Part shown: one piece after another, positions 13,461 to 24,238 of the stretch | How positions within the stretch are numbered: position 1 is the first letter of the stretch | How the letters are laid out: each line of letters begins with the position of its first letter | Assembly (NCBI GenBank): GCA_945786985.1 | Contig: CALZGC010000047.1 | Location: forward strand, 1 to 34,031 | Origin: an uncultured Nitrospirota bacterium | Lineage (GTDB): Bacteria; CG2-30-53-67 | Length of the DNA stretch: 34,031 bases | Reading direction: 5' to 3' | Made by a program: the position numbers and the translations under genes | Notes under the pieces: generated by a model | The model's database searches: none | What the model was told of the DNA's origin: nothing | Seen by the model: the letters and a program-made list of their open reading frames with translations, nothing else

Positions 13461-16400
13461 TCAGCCACGCTCGGCAAGACGTTTTCGCAACCGCAAACAG
13501 AAAAGCACGGCCAGCGGCAGCAGTATGAGTGTCGTCTCGGGGATCCCGTTCTGCCATCCCACCGGCTGCGACGCCAGGCGGCAGCCGCCGCCGCCTCCGC
13601 CGCCGCTGCTAACCGGCGTGCTCCCCCCTCCCGAACCTCCGGGAGAGGCGCCCTCGGCCACGACCAGCGGCGAGAGGCTCGTGAGATCGGCCGTGATCGT
13701 CTTGTTCACCGTGTCCACAGTCCGGCTGGTATCCTCAGCAACCCACGCACCGCCGGTATAGTGATAGATGTGCAGACCACTGGTGTCGGTGACCGAGTCG
13801 TCGTACTCGAGAGAGACGGTCACCGCAGCACCATCGGTAATGGTATCCCCGGCGGGCAGGGAAATATCGTACAGGGCGCTCGCCGCCGTGGCATAGGTGG
13901 GAAGGTCGGGCGTCGATTCGGCGAGCAGAGACCGGCCCGGCAGCCGGTTGGTGCGCAGCGCGTTGCCACTCACCGCGGCGTCATCCTTCTGCATGGTCAC
14001 CGTGGAGACCCCGTCGCCGTCGCCGTCGGTGATATCGCCGGCCTCCAGGAACACCTTCGATTTGTCGCCCTGACCCATGCCGACCATACCGCCCATCATG
14101 GTGTTCACCGTTCCCTGGTTCCACGCGGAGGCGTTGGGGTCAAAGGAGAAGGATTTCACGACCTCCGTGTTCTCCTCCCCGTAGTGCGCGGTTATCTTAA
14201 TGGTGAACAGCGTGTCCGTCTCGGCAGGCGTATAGGTCGCGGTCAGCTCCATCTTGTCGGAACCGAGGGTCGCCGACAGCGTCCCGTCTCCAGCCGTGAG
14301 GGAGAGCACAGCGGCCGCATCGGCATCATTGAGGTAGCTGGTGCTGAAAATGCCGATCTTAAAGCTGCCGTCCTCTTCTTTCTTGGCGCGGGCCGCAAAG
14401 AACGGCGCCGTATCACCGATCACGGCATCGTACGTGTCGCCGGCCTGCACTGCGTCGGGCATGACATGGATCTCCTCGGGACCCTCATCACTGTCATTGA
14501 GGAAGACCACGCGGTAGGTCGCCCCGGGGGCGAGACCGGAGATGCTGTAGCCCGTGACCTCCCGGGAGGCTTCGTTGGCCGTCATTGTTCCGAAGATGAT
14601 GACCTCCAGATCGGAGGAGACCGCCACCGCTTCGGAAACTTCACCGAGGGTCGGACGGGTGCCATCGTCTTTGATGACGGTGCCCGAAACGGTCCCGCCC
14701 TCCACCAGTTCCACTGTCTCGTCCAGGGTGTTGCTCCCTTCGGAAATTACCAAGTCCCGAATGACCCGGGTCGTATATCCCAGGCAGTAAACCTTCAATG
14801 TGTAGGTGCCGGGCACGACACCGTCAACACTGAACGTCGTCGTATCGGTCTCGTTGGGCTCCCCGATGAACTCGATACCGTCCATGGGGTCGGTGTAGAT
14901 CTCCCCCTGCTTTTGAAGCAGGAGGAAGGGCGCCGGCATGTCGTCTTCAAAGGGAATGCCCCAGGGGGAACTGCCGGTTTTGTGGATCGTCCCCGAAAGG
15001 GTGGCATTCGCGACGGGGAGTTCAAAGTCGACGTCGCTCAGGCCGTTGAGCGGCACGGTCACGTCCTTTTCCACCTCGCCCCAGGTGACCGGCATGAAAT
15101 CCATGAAATCGGGTCTGGTACCGCCGATGATGTAGTAGTACTTGACCTCGGGGTCGACCCCGTAAATGGTGTAGTTACCGTTGGAGTCGGTCACGGCAAA
15201 GGAGGACGTGGAGCCGTCCTTCTCGTCGACCGGTTCCGCTTCGACTTCGATGTTGCCGATGGGCTGTCCCGTCGCGGCGGAGGTCACCGTTCCGGAGATG
15301 GTCACCCCTTCGCCCAGTTGCAGCGTTCCGATATCGACGGTCGCACCGTCCGTGTCGGGCACGACGATGCCCGCCTTGCGGATGCCGACATAATTCTTGG
15401 CGCCGTTCTGCTTCCGGCCGTGCTCGGCTTCCACGGTCAGGACGTAAGTCCCGGCGGGCAGATTGGCCAATCGGAATGCACCGGTGTAGGTGCCGTCAAA
15501 GTCCAGTGTTTCGTCGCCGTTCTGGTCCACCTGGAGGAAGCGGCTCGCCGACCACGGATCGTTCCAGGTCTCTCGCCAGCTCCCTTCCACCCAGGGGTGC
15601 GCTTCACAGTGGACGCGCACGCCATCGGCCGGCGTGATGGCCTCCCCCGTTTCGGCGTCGATCAGTTTTCCTTCGATGTTGGCACCGGTGCTCAGCTCCA
15701 GGTTCGCGCCCAGCACGTCGCTGCCACTGACGGAAATGTTGCGGTGGCCCGGTACATAGTTCGGGGTCCAAGCCTGCAGGACGTAATCCCCTTCCACAAC
15801 GTGCTCCAGCGTAAACTGGAAGGAGCGTGTCATGGCCGATGCCGGGTTATCCGGATCCTCGCGGAAATCCCGGACGAAGACCGGCATGTGGCGTCCCTGC
15901 CCGTCATGACGGGGATGGCGCAGTTCCAGATCGCAGACCCACTCCCAGTCTTCACCGGTGGGTGTCTCGGGCAGTGTCAGCGTGCCGCTGACCGAATACC
16001 CGTCGGAAAGCTCAAAGTCGACACCCGTTTTATCCTCACCGCCCGCCACGGCCACGACGCGTTCATCGCCGGCCACATCCGGAGTGAAGGCCTCCTGGAA
16101 CATCGCTGCGTTCGGGTCGATGCCCGCCTCCGGATCGAGCAGTTCGGTCGGGGGCATCACCACGTACGCCCCGGCGGAGAGGCCGCAGATGGCGTAGCTG
16201 CCGTCTCCAAAGATGGGGGCACCGAACATGGAGGAGCCGCCCATCATGGCCATCTTCAAAGGAACGGCCATAACCATCTGGCCCACGATGTCGGCCGCAA
16301 AATCAATTGCCCCACCGTAGCCGGCTTCCAGCGAGACCGTCCCCAGGATACAGCTGGCACTGGTCAGGGCGATATCCTGTCCGGAGACGGTGCTGCCGTT

Positions 16401-18401
16401 CATGACCGACACGCGACGTACCTCGGTTGAAAAGGCCCCCGTCGGCAGGGGATAGTCGCCGTTCAGCACGTCCGCGGCATTGGCATACTCGCCCACCTCC
16501 AGGATGTATTCGGAGGTACCGAGCCCGCCGAGGGTATAGGTGCCGTCGCCGGCGGGCTGCGCCATGACGGGCATCTGCCAGTCCCACCCTCCCTTGGTCG
16601 CCTTGATGACCACCTTGGAGAGATCGACTGGAGCCCCTTCATCGTTGGTGCCCGAAATCGTGCCGGTGATGGCGCCTGAGTAAGGCGCAAAGGTCATGTT
16701 CACCCCGGTGGACTGACTACTGTCCGTGCTGAGGGTCGTGATCAAGGGCATGGGGCTCTGCTCGTAACCCTCGCCCAGCCAGGAGTGGACTTCGTAGGTC
16801 CCGGCGTTGAGGCCCCCGATGGTGTAGGCGACACTCTGATTCGTTCCCCTGGGGATCTCAACCTGCGTGCCGCTCCAGCCACTGCTGGTGGGCGACCAGG
16901 CATCCACCCACAGATAGATGGGCTGACTGCCGTCATCACCCTCCCAGGCCTTATAATTGTCGGTATCTCCGGCGATGGTGATGGTGCCGCTAATGCGGGC
17001 GCCCTGTTCAACGGTGAGGTTTCCCAGATCCTTATCCTCCCCGGCGGTCACGACGACGTCCGTGATCCGGGCGGTTTTGTAGCCCCAAACACGGACCTCC
17101 ACGGTATAGGTCCCGGCAAGGGCGGAGCGGATGTCGAAGTTCCCCACGGTCTGCCCGGTCTCCACGGAGCCGCCACCCCAGATCATGGTGCCGTCAGCCT
17201 GCTTGGCATTGATGTCGATCCAGATCGGCTGGCCCGTGGCATTGGGAGCCGGCAGTGTCACCGTCCCGAAGAGACGGCTCGCCTTCGTCATGGTGACGTC
17301 GTGTGTCCCGCCGGTCTCGGTCACCGTAACCGTGTATTCTGCGCTGGCATACCCTTCCGCTTCGGCGCGGATGTAGTAGGTCTTTTCCTGTCCGGCGGGG
17401 GGCGGCGTCACGTCGACGCCGTAGGCCGCAGCGGCGCCACACTCGTCGACGTCGGCAATACCGTCGTTGTCTGAGTCGGTGGCTTCATCGGTGCAAACCC
17501 AGCTGTCCTGGGCATGGATGTGGGCATTGCCCCAACCCCATTCGGAGCCGTCATCGGTCCAGGCGTTGATGTTGATCCAGATCTGATCTTCCTGCCCGCC
17601 CCACATGTTTGTAAAGGAGTCAAACGCGGCGGGGATCGAGATCGTTCCCGTCATCTGGACGGAAGGGGAGAGGGAGAAGTTTATGTTGGGGGTATTCTGA
17701 CCGGTCGACACAGCCACATCACTCGGATAGTGGGCGTTGACGTAGCCGCTCTTCATGGTTTCCACATGATAGCTCCCGGCCTTGAGACCAGAGATGGTAT
17801 ACGTTCCGTCCGCCGCAGTGATGCCGGAGCCCCAGCCGTACTGGGATCCTGCATGGACTTCCGCGTCCACCACCGCACTCTCACCGGCGGTCACGACGCC
17901 TGAAATGGACGCCGTTTCGATCATAACCGAGAGGGACGTATCGACCGCCTGGTCGCCGGTGGTGCTCCAGTCGCCGTCGACGTCGACCCTGATCTCGATG
18001 GGGTAAGTGCCGTTCGGCAGCACCCGCCATTGACTGTCCCGGCCCTCGAACATGAATTCCATGGCGTCCCCGGCAAGGACCCAGCCGTCCATGGTAAAGT
18101 CGGCGGTCATCCAGGCGTCCGGATCGGACCAGTCGGGGGGTTCGAACAGTCCATCGTCGTCCGTGTCCACAACGACCCGAAACGCCCCGTCGCCGTCCGA
18201 GCCGAAATGGATATAGGCCCAGTCGTCGACCTGGTCTTCATCGGGGGAAATGGTAACCGTCGTCAAGCTGCCGGCCGTTCCCGTGTCGATGCTCGCACCG
18301 GTGACGGCCGCGGCCGCCGGACGGACCAGCATGAGCGACACCAACAATCCAAGGATAAACATTTCGAAATACCTGCGTCCCATGGTTCTGCCTCCTTTCA
18401 T
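13461..18401 (-). CDS. Giant multidomain surface protein with Cna-B/carboxypeptidase-regulatory-like repeats and a C-terminal sorting-like tail
   Basis: This is an exported protein of 1646 residues. A signal peptide ends near PAAAAVTG (about residue 34). Most of the length is a chain of about ten beta-sandwich repeats opening with xxSGTVT or xxSGTI and containing DGTYTISGLxAGxY, typical of carboxypeptidase-regulatory-like or Cna-B-like modules; an aspartate-rich segment (about 310-325) may bind calcium. The C-terminus has a post-repeat beta domain (IYHYTGGAW), a run of seven glycines followed by Cys, then GIPETT, a hydrophobic helix and RLRKR. This arrangement resembles PEP-CTERM/MYXO-CTERM-like sorting tails. 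No sorting enzyme is in the window. A second good start, with its own AAAGGAGG, lies at 18383. The gene follows the STN-like gene by 19 bp, so the two are probably an operon. Likely a cell-surface structural or adhesive protein. Confidence 0.8.
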   Translation of the reverse strand: MKGGRTMGRRYFEMFILGLLVSLMLVRPAAAAVTGASIDTGTAGSLTTVTISPDEDQVDDWAYIHFGSDGDGAFRVVVDTDDDGLFEPPDWSDPDAWMTADFTMDGWVLAGDAMEFMFEGRDSQWRVLPNGTYPIEIRVDVDGDWSTTGDQAVDTSLSVMIETASISGVVTAGESAVVDAEVHAGSQYGWGSGITAADGTYTISGLKAGSYHVETMKSGYVNAHYPSDVAVSTGQNTPNINFSLSPSVQMTGTISIPAAFDSFTNMWGGQEDQIWININAWTDDGSEWGWGNAHIHAQDSWVCTDEATDSDNDGIADVDECGAAAAYGVDVTPPPAGQEKTYYIRAEAEGYASAEYTVTVTETGGTHDVTMTKASRLFGTVTLPAPNATGQPIWIDINAKQADGTMIWGGGSVETGQTVGNFDIRSALAGTYTVEVRVWGYKTARITDVVVTAGEDKDLGNLTVEQGARISGTITIAGDTDNYKAWEGDDGSQPIYLWVDAWSPTSSGWSGTQVEIPRGTNQSVAYTIGGLNAGTYEVHSWLGEGYEQSPMPLITTLSTDSSQSTGVNMTFAPYSGAITGTISGTNDEGAPVDLSKVVIKATKGGWDWQMPVMAQPAGDGTYTLGGLGTSEYILEVGEYANAADVLNGDYPLPTGAFSTEVRRVSVMNGSTVSGQDIALTSASCILGTVSLEAGYGGAIDFAADIVGQMVMAVPLKMAMMGGSSMFGAPIFGDGSYAICGLSAGAYVVMPPTELLDPEAGIDPNAAMFQEAFTPDVAGDERVVAVAGGEDKTGVDFELSDGYSVSGTLTLPETPTGEDWEWVCDLELRHPRHDGQGRHMPVFVRDFREDPDNPASAMTRSFQFTLEHVVEGDYVLQAWTPNYVPGHRNISVSGSDVLGANLELSTGANIEGKLIDAETGEAITPADGVRVHCEAHPWVEGSWRETWNDPWSASRFLQVDQNGDETLDFDGTYTGAFRLANLPAGTYVLTVEAEHGRKQNGAKNYVGIRKAGIVVPDTDGATVDIGTLQLGEGVTISGTVTSAATGQPIGNIEVEAEPVDEKDGSTSSFAVTDSNGNYTIYGVDPEVKYYYIIGGTRPDFMDFMPVTWGEVEKDVTVPLNGLSDVDFELPVANATLSGTIHKTGSSPWGIPFEDDMPAPFLLLQKQGEIYTDPMDGIEFIGEPNETDTTTFSVDGVVPGTYTLKVYCLGYTTRVIRDLVISEGSNTLDETVELVEGGTVSGTVIKDDGTRPTLGEVSEAVAVSSDLEVIIFGTMTANEASREVTGYSISGLAPGATYRVVFLNDSDEGPEEIHVMPDAVQAGDTYDAVIGDTAPFFAARAKKEEDGSFKIGIFSTSYLNDADAAAVLSLTAGDGTLSATLGSDKMELTATYTPAETDTLFTIKITAHYGEENTEVVKSFSFDPNASAWNQGTVNTMMGGMVGMGQGDKSKVFLEAGDITDGDGDGVSTVTMQKDDAAVSGNALRTNRLPGRSLLAESTPDLPTYATAASALYDISLPAGDTITDGAAVTVSLEYDDSVTDTSGLHIYHYTGGAWVAEDTSRTVDTVNKTITADLTSLSPLVVAEGASPGGSGGGSTPVSSGGGGGGGCRLASQPVGWQNGIPETTLILLPLAVLFCLRLRKRLAERG

Positions 18402-18420
18402 GACTGCCTCCTTTTACAAA

Positions 18421-19242
18421 CTAACGGATGGTTCCCCGGGAAACAGCGGACTGCCGCGCATCCCGCCGTCGCCTTTCATGATCGTTTCGCAGGGCCGCAG
18501 ACCGCTTCTTGTGGGCCTCCAGCAGAAACTGCGTCTCCGACGCCTGCCTGCGGGCCAACGTGCGGGCCTTGCGCTGCTGCAGGGTGCGGACCCTCTGAAC
18601 CCGCTCGAAGACGAGCCGGGCGGGCGACTTGTCGTCCCGCCAGTTCCGGGCATGCCGGCCATTGCGCCGCTCGGCAATCCGCTGCGCCGCACCGGCCCGC
18701 GTGATCTCGGCATGCCGCTGCAGCAGGGCATCCACCTCCTGCGGACTGAGAACCGCCGGTACATCCACAGGGTCCGTCTCATTTCTTTCGCGCTGTACAA
18801 GCACGTACCGCTCGGCGCTGAAGCGCCCCTTCGGATAGACCCGCACGGCCTTCAGCCGGTGCCGGCCTGCACGATCCAGTTGCGCTGAAAAGAGCATGAC
18901 GTAACTGTGGACACCCAGGATGCGCTTCAGACCGTCCTCGAGAGAGAGATTCTCAACGCGGGCCGACAGGGGAATCGCCAGCAGCGACGGTTCCACGAAG
19001 AAACGAATCCCCGTGGCGCCGCTCACCGCCTCCAGAACCTCCCGGGTGGGCCGGCCCAGAATCGTTGCGTCCAGACGCCCGGCCTCGACGTCGATCAGGA
19101 GAGCGCCCGAGGGGCTGTTGAGCGCCTGTGAGGCCATCCCTGCAGAGATGCTCCCAACTGGTGCGGTGAAGCACGCGATGAAACACGCAATGAGAAGCAG
19201 CAGAGAACAGGACCGTTTCCCGTCAATTCCAAGAACGGACAT
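18421..19242 (-). CDS. Secreted STN-like domain protein
   Basis: This 273-residue exported protein has a signal peptide (about residues 1-33). The residues that follow (about 45-120) have the shape of a secretin/TonB short N-terminal (STN) domain: a strand-rich GALLIDVEAG, a REVLEAVSGATGIRFFVEPSL helix-strand, then LSLEDGLKRILG. The C-terminal 100 residues are very rich in Arg, Gln and Ala and probably helical. There is no secretin pore or TonB barrel, so it is a free-standing domain. ATG at 19242 is preferred (AAGGA nine bases before); a TTG at 19248 is possible. It lies immediately upstream of the giant surface-protein gene and may help its export or assembly, but this is inference. Confidence 0.7.
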   Translation of the reverse strand: MSVLGIDGKRSCSLLLLIACFIACFTAPVGSISAGMASQALNSPSGALLIDVEAGRLDATILGRPTREVLEAVSGATGIRFFVEPSLLAIPLSARVENLSLEDGLKRILGVHSYVMLFSAQLDRAGRHRLKAVRVYPKGRFSAERYVLVQRERNETDPVDVPAVLSPQEVDALLQRHAEITRAGAAQRIAERRNGRHARNWRDDKSPARLVFERVQRVRTLQQRKARTLARRQASETQFLLEAHKKRSAALRNDHERRRRDARQSAVSRGTIR

Positions 19243-19248
19243 CGACAA

Positions 19249-19467
19249 AATTCCTTTGAATCGTGGTGTTTAATGAATCAGAAGAGATCACGGCACCTGC
19301 CCGCCTTGCCTTTCCTCTCCTTGTCGGCCGGAAGGCGAAGAACTTTAGGACATTTTGAGAGGGCTAAATGGGTGGGCCGGAAAACAACGGTCGCGCAAAG
19401 CCCGGGACCCGTGGAGACGGGGGCCTGCCATCAATAATGGGGGTGTGTCACGTCCCGGCTGGAGCAC
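19249..19467. other. Intergenic region after the chemoreceptor gene
   Basis: The 219 bases hold no gene that I can support. A GCGCAAAGCC stretch near 19393 superficially recalls a cyclic-di-GMP riboswitch core but is on the strand with no downstream gene. Confidence 0.4.
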
Positions 19468-21198
19468 TCACGACACGGCCATGTCTGAGTCAGACGGATC
19501 TGCGATGCAACGGGGGTCTCCCGCTGATATTTTGAAGCGGCCGACGGCACTCTGAAGTTGGGCCCCGAGCCGGGCGATGTCTTCACTGGACTCGGCGATC
19601 TCCCGGGCCCCGACGGACGTGTCCTGGGTGATGCAGGCAACCGTTTCGATATCGCGGCTGATCCGGTCGGCTGCAACGGACTGCTCCTCCGAGAAGACAG
19701 CCATTTGCCCCATGACGGACGTCACATCTTTGACCTTGGTTACAATCCGCTTCAGCGCGTCGCCGGCCTCTTCGGCCAAGCCCACGCCCTTTTCGACCAC
19801 CTTCACTTCATGACCGACGGTTGAGAGAGCCCGCTGCGTACCTTCCTGAATGGTTTTGATCATGCCGCTGATCTCCCGCGTCGCGTGCGTGGTCTTTTCA
19901 GCCAGCTTTCGAACCTCCTCGGCAACCACGGCAAACCCTTTCCCCTGCTCCCCCGCCCGGGCCGCTTCGATCGAGGCATTCAGGGCCAGCAGATTGGTCT
20001 GATCTGCAATGTCGTCAATGGCCCGGACAATCTTCTCGATCTCCCGGGAGCCTTGGCCCAGGGCTTCGATCACTTGTCGCGACGCGTCGGCCGTTTGCGA
20101 AATGCTGTTGATGCTTGCCACGGTTCTGGCAACGACGTCACCGCCCGCCACGGCCACCCCCTCGGCTTCCCGTGCGTCTTCGGCGGCGGCGGCGGAAATC
20201 CGGGCCACCTCCACGCCGGAATGGCTCATCTCCTGGGAGGCCGCCGCCACCTGCGACGCCTTCAGGTTCTGCGCTTCACTCCCCTGGGCGATCTGGGTGG
20301 CCGAGGTCGACATCTCTTCGGAGGCACTGGCCAGCGACAACGCCGCTTCCTGGATCTTCCGGAGCATCTCTCTCAGGTTGCCGCGCATGCCGTTCAGGGA
20401 GACCAGCATTTCACCGATCTCATCCTGCGATACCACCGCCATCTCGCTCTCCGTCAAGTCGCCGGCTGCCATCTTTCGGAACAGGTACAGGGCCTCACGG
20501 ATGGGACGTGAAAAGGCCTGCGAGAGGCGAAAGGCCACGACCGTCCCCAGGATAATGGCCACCAGTACAATCCCTATCATGATCACGCTGGCCGATCGTA
20601 CGCTCCGGTGCGTCTCCGCCGCCCGTGCCTCGGTTTCTTCTTCGATGCGATCCATGGCTGCCGCTTCCAATACGACCATCTCTTCAATGGCCTCGATGAA
20701 AGCGACAATGCTTTTCTCGAAATCGCCCAGAGCCGCTCGGGTGTCCGGCCCGTACTCTCCTTCGCCGTCCCGGATGGCGATCAGTCTGACCGCGTCCTGA
20801 AGCACCCCCGCCTGCCGCTTCTCAAGTTCATGGACCCGCTCCATTTCCTCGACAGAGCCCCCTTCCTCTTTGATGGCGGCCTGGATGCGCGCAAACTCCT
20901 TGCCGTTCTCGCCGAACCGGCGGTAGAGCAACTGCTGCTTTTCGAAATCCTCTTCTTGAAGATACATGATCAGGGCCTGGGCTTCGCCGAAAACCGGATA
21001 GGCCCAGCGGGTTGCATGGGTCAGTGTCGCCGCCCGGTGGCTGAACTGCTCGAAGAGCGCGTTCATACGCTCCGTTTGCTTCCCGAGACCGTGCAGACGG
21101 TGTATCGCGAAGAAACCGACCCCAACGGTCATGATGAGAATCAGCCCAAAGGCTGCCGCCAGCTTCGTACGGATCTTGAGATGGTTAAGTAACGACAC
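19468..21198 (-). CDS. Methyl-accepting chemotaxis protein
   Basis: This 576-residue transmembrane chemoreceptor has TM1 at about 13-33, a periplasmic four-helix-bundle-like sensor domain to about 200, TM2 at about 205-227, a HAMP domain after it, and a long cytoplasmic signalling helix pair. The conserved hairpin tip is present ([20 protein letters not shown] then [18 protein letters not shown]), where CheA and CheW bind. The start is GTG at 21198 with GGAG eight bases upstream. The sensor domain gives no ligand clue. No che or flagellar genes are in the window, so the receptor is an orphan. The C-terminus has no pentapeptide tether for CheR/CheB. Confidence 0.9.
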   Translation of the reverse strand: MSLLNHLKIRTKLAAAFGLILIMTVGVGFFAIHRLHGLGKQTERMNALFEQFSHRAATLTHATRWAYPVFGEAQALIMYLQEEDFEKQQLLYRRFGENGKEFARIQAAIKEEGGSVEEMERVHELEKRQAGVLQDAVRLIAIRDGEGEYGPDTRAALGDFEKSIVAFIEAIEEMVVLEAAAMDRIEEETEARAAETHRSVRSASVIMIGIVLVAIILGTVVAFRLSQAFSRPIREALYLFRKMAAGDLTESEMAVVSQDEIGEMLVSLNGMRGNLREMLRKIQEAALSLASASEEMSTSATQIAQGSEAQNLKASQVAAASQEMSHSGVEVARISAAAAEDAREAEGVAVAGGDVVARTVASINSISQTADASRQVIEALGQGSREIEKIVRAIDDIADQTNLLALNASIEAARAGEQGKGFAVVAEEVRKLAEKTTHATREISGMIKTIQEGTQRALSTVGHEVKVVEKGVGLAEEAGDALKRIVTKVKDVTSVMGQMAVFSEEQSVAADRISRDIETVACITQDTSVGAREIAESSEDIARLGAQLQSAVGRFKISAGDPRCIADPSDSDMAVS

Positions 21199-21606
21199 GC
21201 AAGGATCTCCACAGCACCCGACCCCCGGTCACAGGAAGTGGACTGGCTTCAAGCTGCATTGCCTGTTGCTGCTATGAGCGCTTATTACCGCGCCTTATCG
21301 GAAGGACCGCCACAAATCTTTAGCGGGAATAGGGAGCATTTCGGGGACCCGGCCGGAACCGGGCAGAGCTGATTGACACAGGGCACGGGGAAAGCGACCC
21401 GCAGGCCGCTCCCGTGACTGGATGGGGCGCTAGCCCGGATATTGCATGGGTGATCGTCATGAGAGGCCCCAGAGGTACTAGAGGCGCCACAGGCAAGGTG
21501 CAGAAAATTTTCTGTAACGCCGCATGTGGCAGACTGTCCGTCTTCGCAGAAGGCTACGCCGTGACAAGTCCGGCCCCGTCATAGATTGACTCATGCAATA
21601 TCCGGG
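21199..21606. other. 408-bp region between the potassium-channel and chemoreceptor genes
   Basis: It contains the chemoreceptor's candidate sigma-28 promoter at 21295-21322 and most of the inverted-repeat element at 21431-21609. The remainder shows no gene that I can support. Confidence 0.5.
21295..21322 (-). promoter_or_regulatory. Candidate FliA (sigma-28) promoter of the chemoreceptor gene
   Basis: On the minus strand TAAA (21322-21319) and TCCGATAA (21302-21295) match the flagellar sigma-28 consensus TAAA and GCCGATAA, with a 16-base gap where 15 is usual. It lies about 97 bp upstream of the chemoreceptor start. Chemoreceptor genes are common FliA targets. Confidence 0.5.

Positions 21607-21609
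<3 letters not shown>
21431..21609. repeat. 179-bp inverted-repeat element ending in the potassium-channel stop codon
   Basis: Perfect 18-bp terminal arms, TAGCCCGGATATTGCATG (21431-21448) and its complement (21592-21609), enclose 143 bp. The left part (through GATCGTCATGAGAGGCC and AGAGGCGCC) is shared with the element at 25595-25660, so this is a dispersed family. The right arm contains the TAG stop of the channel gene. It has no coding capacity and is MITE- or REP-like. Confidence 0.75.
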
Positions 21610-22449
<840 letters not shown>

Positions 22450-22459
22450 GGGCGGTTTC

Positions 22460-24238
22460 CTATTTCAACAGAGGCTGCGCCGGCCTCATGTCCACGACGA
22501 CAGCCTGGATGGTGCGGGAGCCGTTGTACTCGTTGACCCGCAGGTGATAGAGAAGGTCCACGGATCCACACTCCTGCAGACAAGGGTATTGATCCTTCAT
22601 GTTGAAACCGATGGCCGTCACCGGCCGGGACCCCGCGGAGAGCTGGAAGCGCAGATGCGACTCCCCGACGATCCGGGGGTTGCAGACGGCCGCGCCCTTC
22701 GAAAGAAAGACCGGTTCGGGGTTTCCCATTCCGAAGGGTTTCAGCCGCTCCAGTTCCTGCAGCAGCGGCTCCGAAATAGACGCCGGCTCCAGCACACCGT
22801 CCGCCCGGATCTTAGGAACCAGATCCCCCGGTTCCAGAACCTCCTGGGCATACCGATTGATGCTCTCGCGAAACGCAGGGATCCGGTCCCAGGCAAGCGT
22901 CAGGCCCGCCGCCATCCGGTGTCCGCCGAACCCCTGCAGACTTTCCCGGCACGCGTGGAGGGCATCATAGAGAGAAAACCCGGGAATGCTGCGGCCCGAG
23001 CCGGTGCCGTGGCCGTTCCTCTCCGCAATCAGGATGGCCGGCCGGTAGAACTGCCCCACCATGCGGGAGGCCACAATGCCGATGACGCCGGGGTGCCAGT
23101 CGCGGGCTGCCAGCACGAGCACCTTTTCGGAGGCCCCTTCCCTCCCGACCTGCTCTGAGGCAGCCTCGGCAATCTCCTTTTCAATTTCCTGACGCTTCAG
23201 ATTCTCCTGATTGAGCAGAGCCGCGGCCTGCTGCACCTCCCGTTCATCCCGCGAAGTCAGAAGGCGCAGCGCCAATTCGGCATCCCCCAACCGGCCCGCC
23301 GCGTTGATTCTGGGCGCCAGCACGAAGCCGACACGACCCGGGGTCACGGGCTTTCCCATCAGTCCCGACACACGGAGCAGCGCGCGAAGCCCGATGTTGG
23401 TTGTCCGTTCAATCTCCCTCAAGCCGTGGGCAACGAGAATACGATTGTCCGACACCAGTGGCACCACATCCCCCACCGTGCCGATGGCCACCAGATCGAG
23501 GTACTCTCGAAGATTGGGAAGCTTCTTTCCCGCCCAGCGGACGCTTTCACGCAACCTTGCCCGGACGGCCACGAGCAGCGAGAAAGCGATCCCCACCCCG
23601 GCCAGCGCGGCAAAGGGCTCCACCTGCGCCGCACGTGTGCCGGCCCCATTCCCCAGCGCGTTGCCCAAATGGATCTTCGGGTTGACCAGAAAGGGCGTCT
23701 CCGGCAGGGCTTCCGGCGGCTCATGGTGGTCGGTGACGATGACGTCCATCCCGAGGGATCGCGCGAGGGCTATCTCTTCCACGGCGGAAATGCCGTTGTC
23801 CACGGTGACGAGAAGCTCCGCACCGGATGCGGCGATCTCGCGGATAGCCTCGGAGTGCAGACCGTACCCCTGGGTCATCCGATTGGGAAGGAAAGGGAAA
23901 ACCTCCACGCCCAGGCGCCCGAGCACCAGCACCAACAGTGATGTGGCCGTGACCCCGTCGACGTCGTAGTCTCCGTAGACGCAGATGCGTTCCCGCTTCT
24001 CGATGGCCAGCGCGAGCCGGTCCGCGGCCGCCGGCATTCCGGGGATTCGAAGCGGATTGTGAAGCTGTGACAGTCCTGCGTTGAGAAAGGCCTCCCCCTC
24101 CGGCTGGCTGCGAATGCCCCGCAGATAGAGGATCCGCGCCAACACGGGGGAAACGGAAAGCACCTGTTCGAGATGGCTGACGGCGGACTCGTCGGCCTGC
24201 TGAATCAGCCACTCTTTTTCTGTCAGGGATAGTCTCAT
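22460..24238 (-). CDS. recJ: Single-stranded-DNA-specific exonuclease RecJ
   Basis: RecJ degrades single-stranded DNA 5' to 3' in recombination and mismatch repair. The 592-residue protein has the family's usual length for compact forms. The DHH phosphoesterase core has YGDYDVDG at 88-95 and VTDHHEPP with the DHH triad at 170-172; VTVDNGIS lies between them. The DHHA1 nucleic-acid-binding part has GFGGHRMAAG, and an OB-like C-terminal domain follows. These aspartates and histidines bind the Mn/Mg ions. recJ follows secF in related bacteria; here a plus-strand tusA and gene remnants are lodged between them. Confidence 0.93.
   Translation of the reverse strand: MRLSLTEKEWLIQQADESAVSHLEQVLSVSPVLARILYLRGIRSQPEGEAFLNAGLSQLHNPLRIPGMPAAADRLALAIEKRERICVYGDYDVDGVTATSLLVLVLGRLGVEVFPFLPNRMTQGYGLHSEAIREIAASGAELLVTVDNGISAVEEIALARSLGMDVIVTDHHEPPEALPETPFLVNPKIHLGNALGNGAGTRAAQVEPFAALAGVGIAFSLLVAVRARLRESVRWAGKKLPNLREYLDLVAIGTVGDVVPLVSDNRILVAHGLREIERTTNIGLRALLRVSGLMGKPVTPGRVGFVLAPRINAAGRLGDAELALRLLTSRDEREVQQAAALLNQENLKRQEIEKEIAEAASEQVGREGASEKVLVLAARDWHPGVIGIVASRMVGQFYRPAILIAERNGHGTGSGRSIPGFSLYDALHACRESLQGFGGHRMAAGLTLAWDRIPAFRESINRYAQEVLEPGDLVPKIRADGVLEPASISEPLLQELERLKPFGMGNPEPVFLSKGAAVCNPRIVGESHLRFQLSAGSRPVTAIGFNMKDQYPCLQECGSVDLLYHLRVNEYNGSRTIQAVVVDMRPAQPLLK

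Noticed and set aside
13761-16430. An 889-codon plus-strand frame antisense to the giant surface-protein gene
   Set aside because: The minus-strand gene has a signal peptide, clear beta repeats and a terminator. The antisense frame has biased composition and no recognisable domain.
19380-19450. A cyclic-di-GMP (GEMM) riboswitch-like core GCGCAAAGCC
   Set aside because: The other conserved GEMM parts are missing or in the wrong order, and there is no plus-strand gene downstream.
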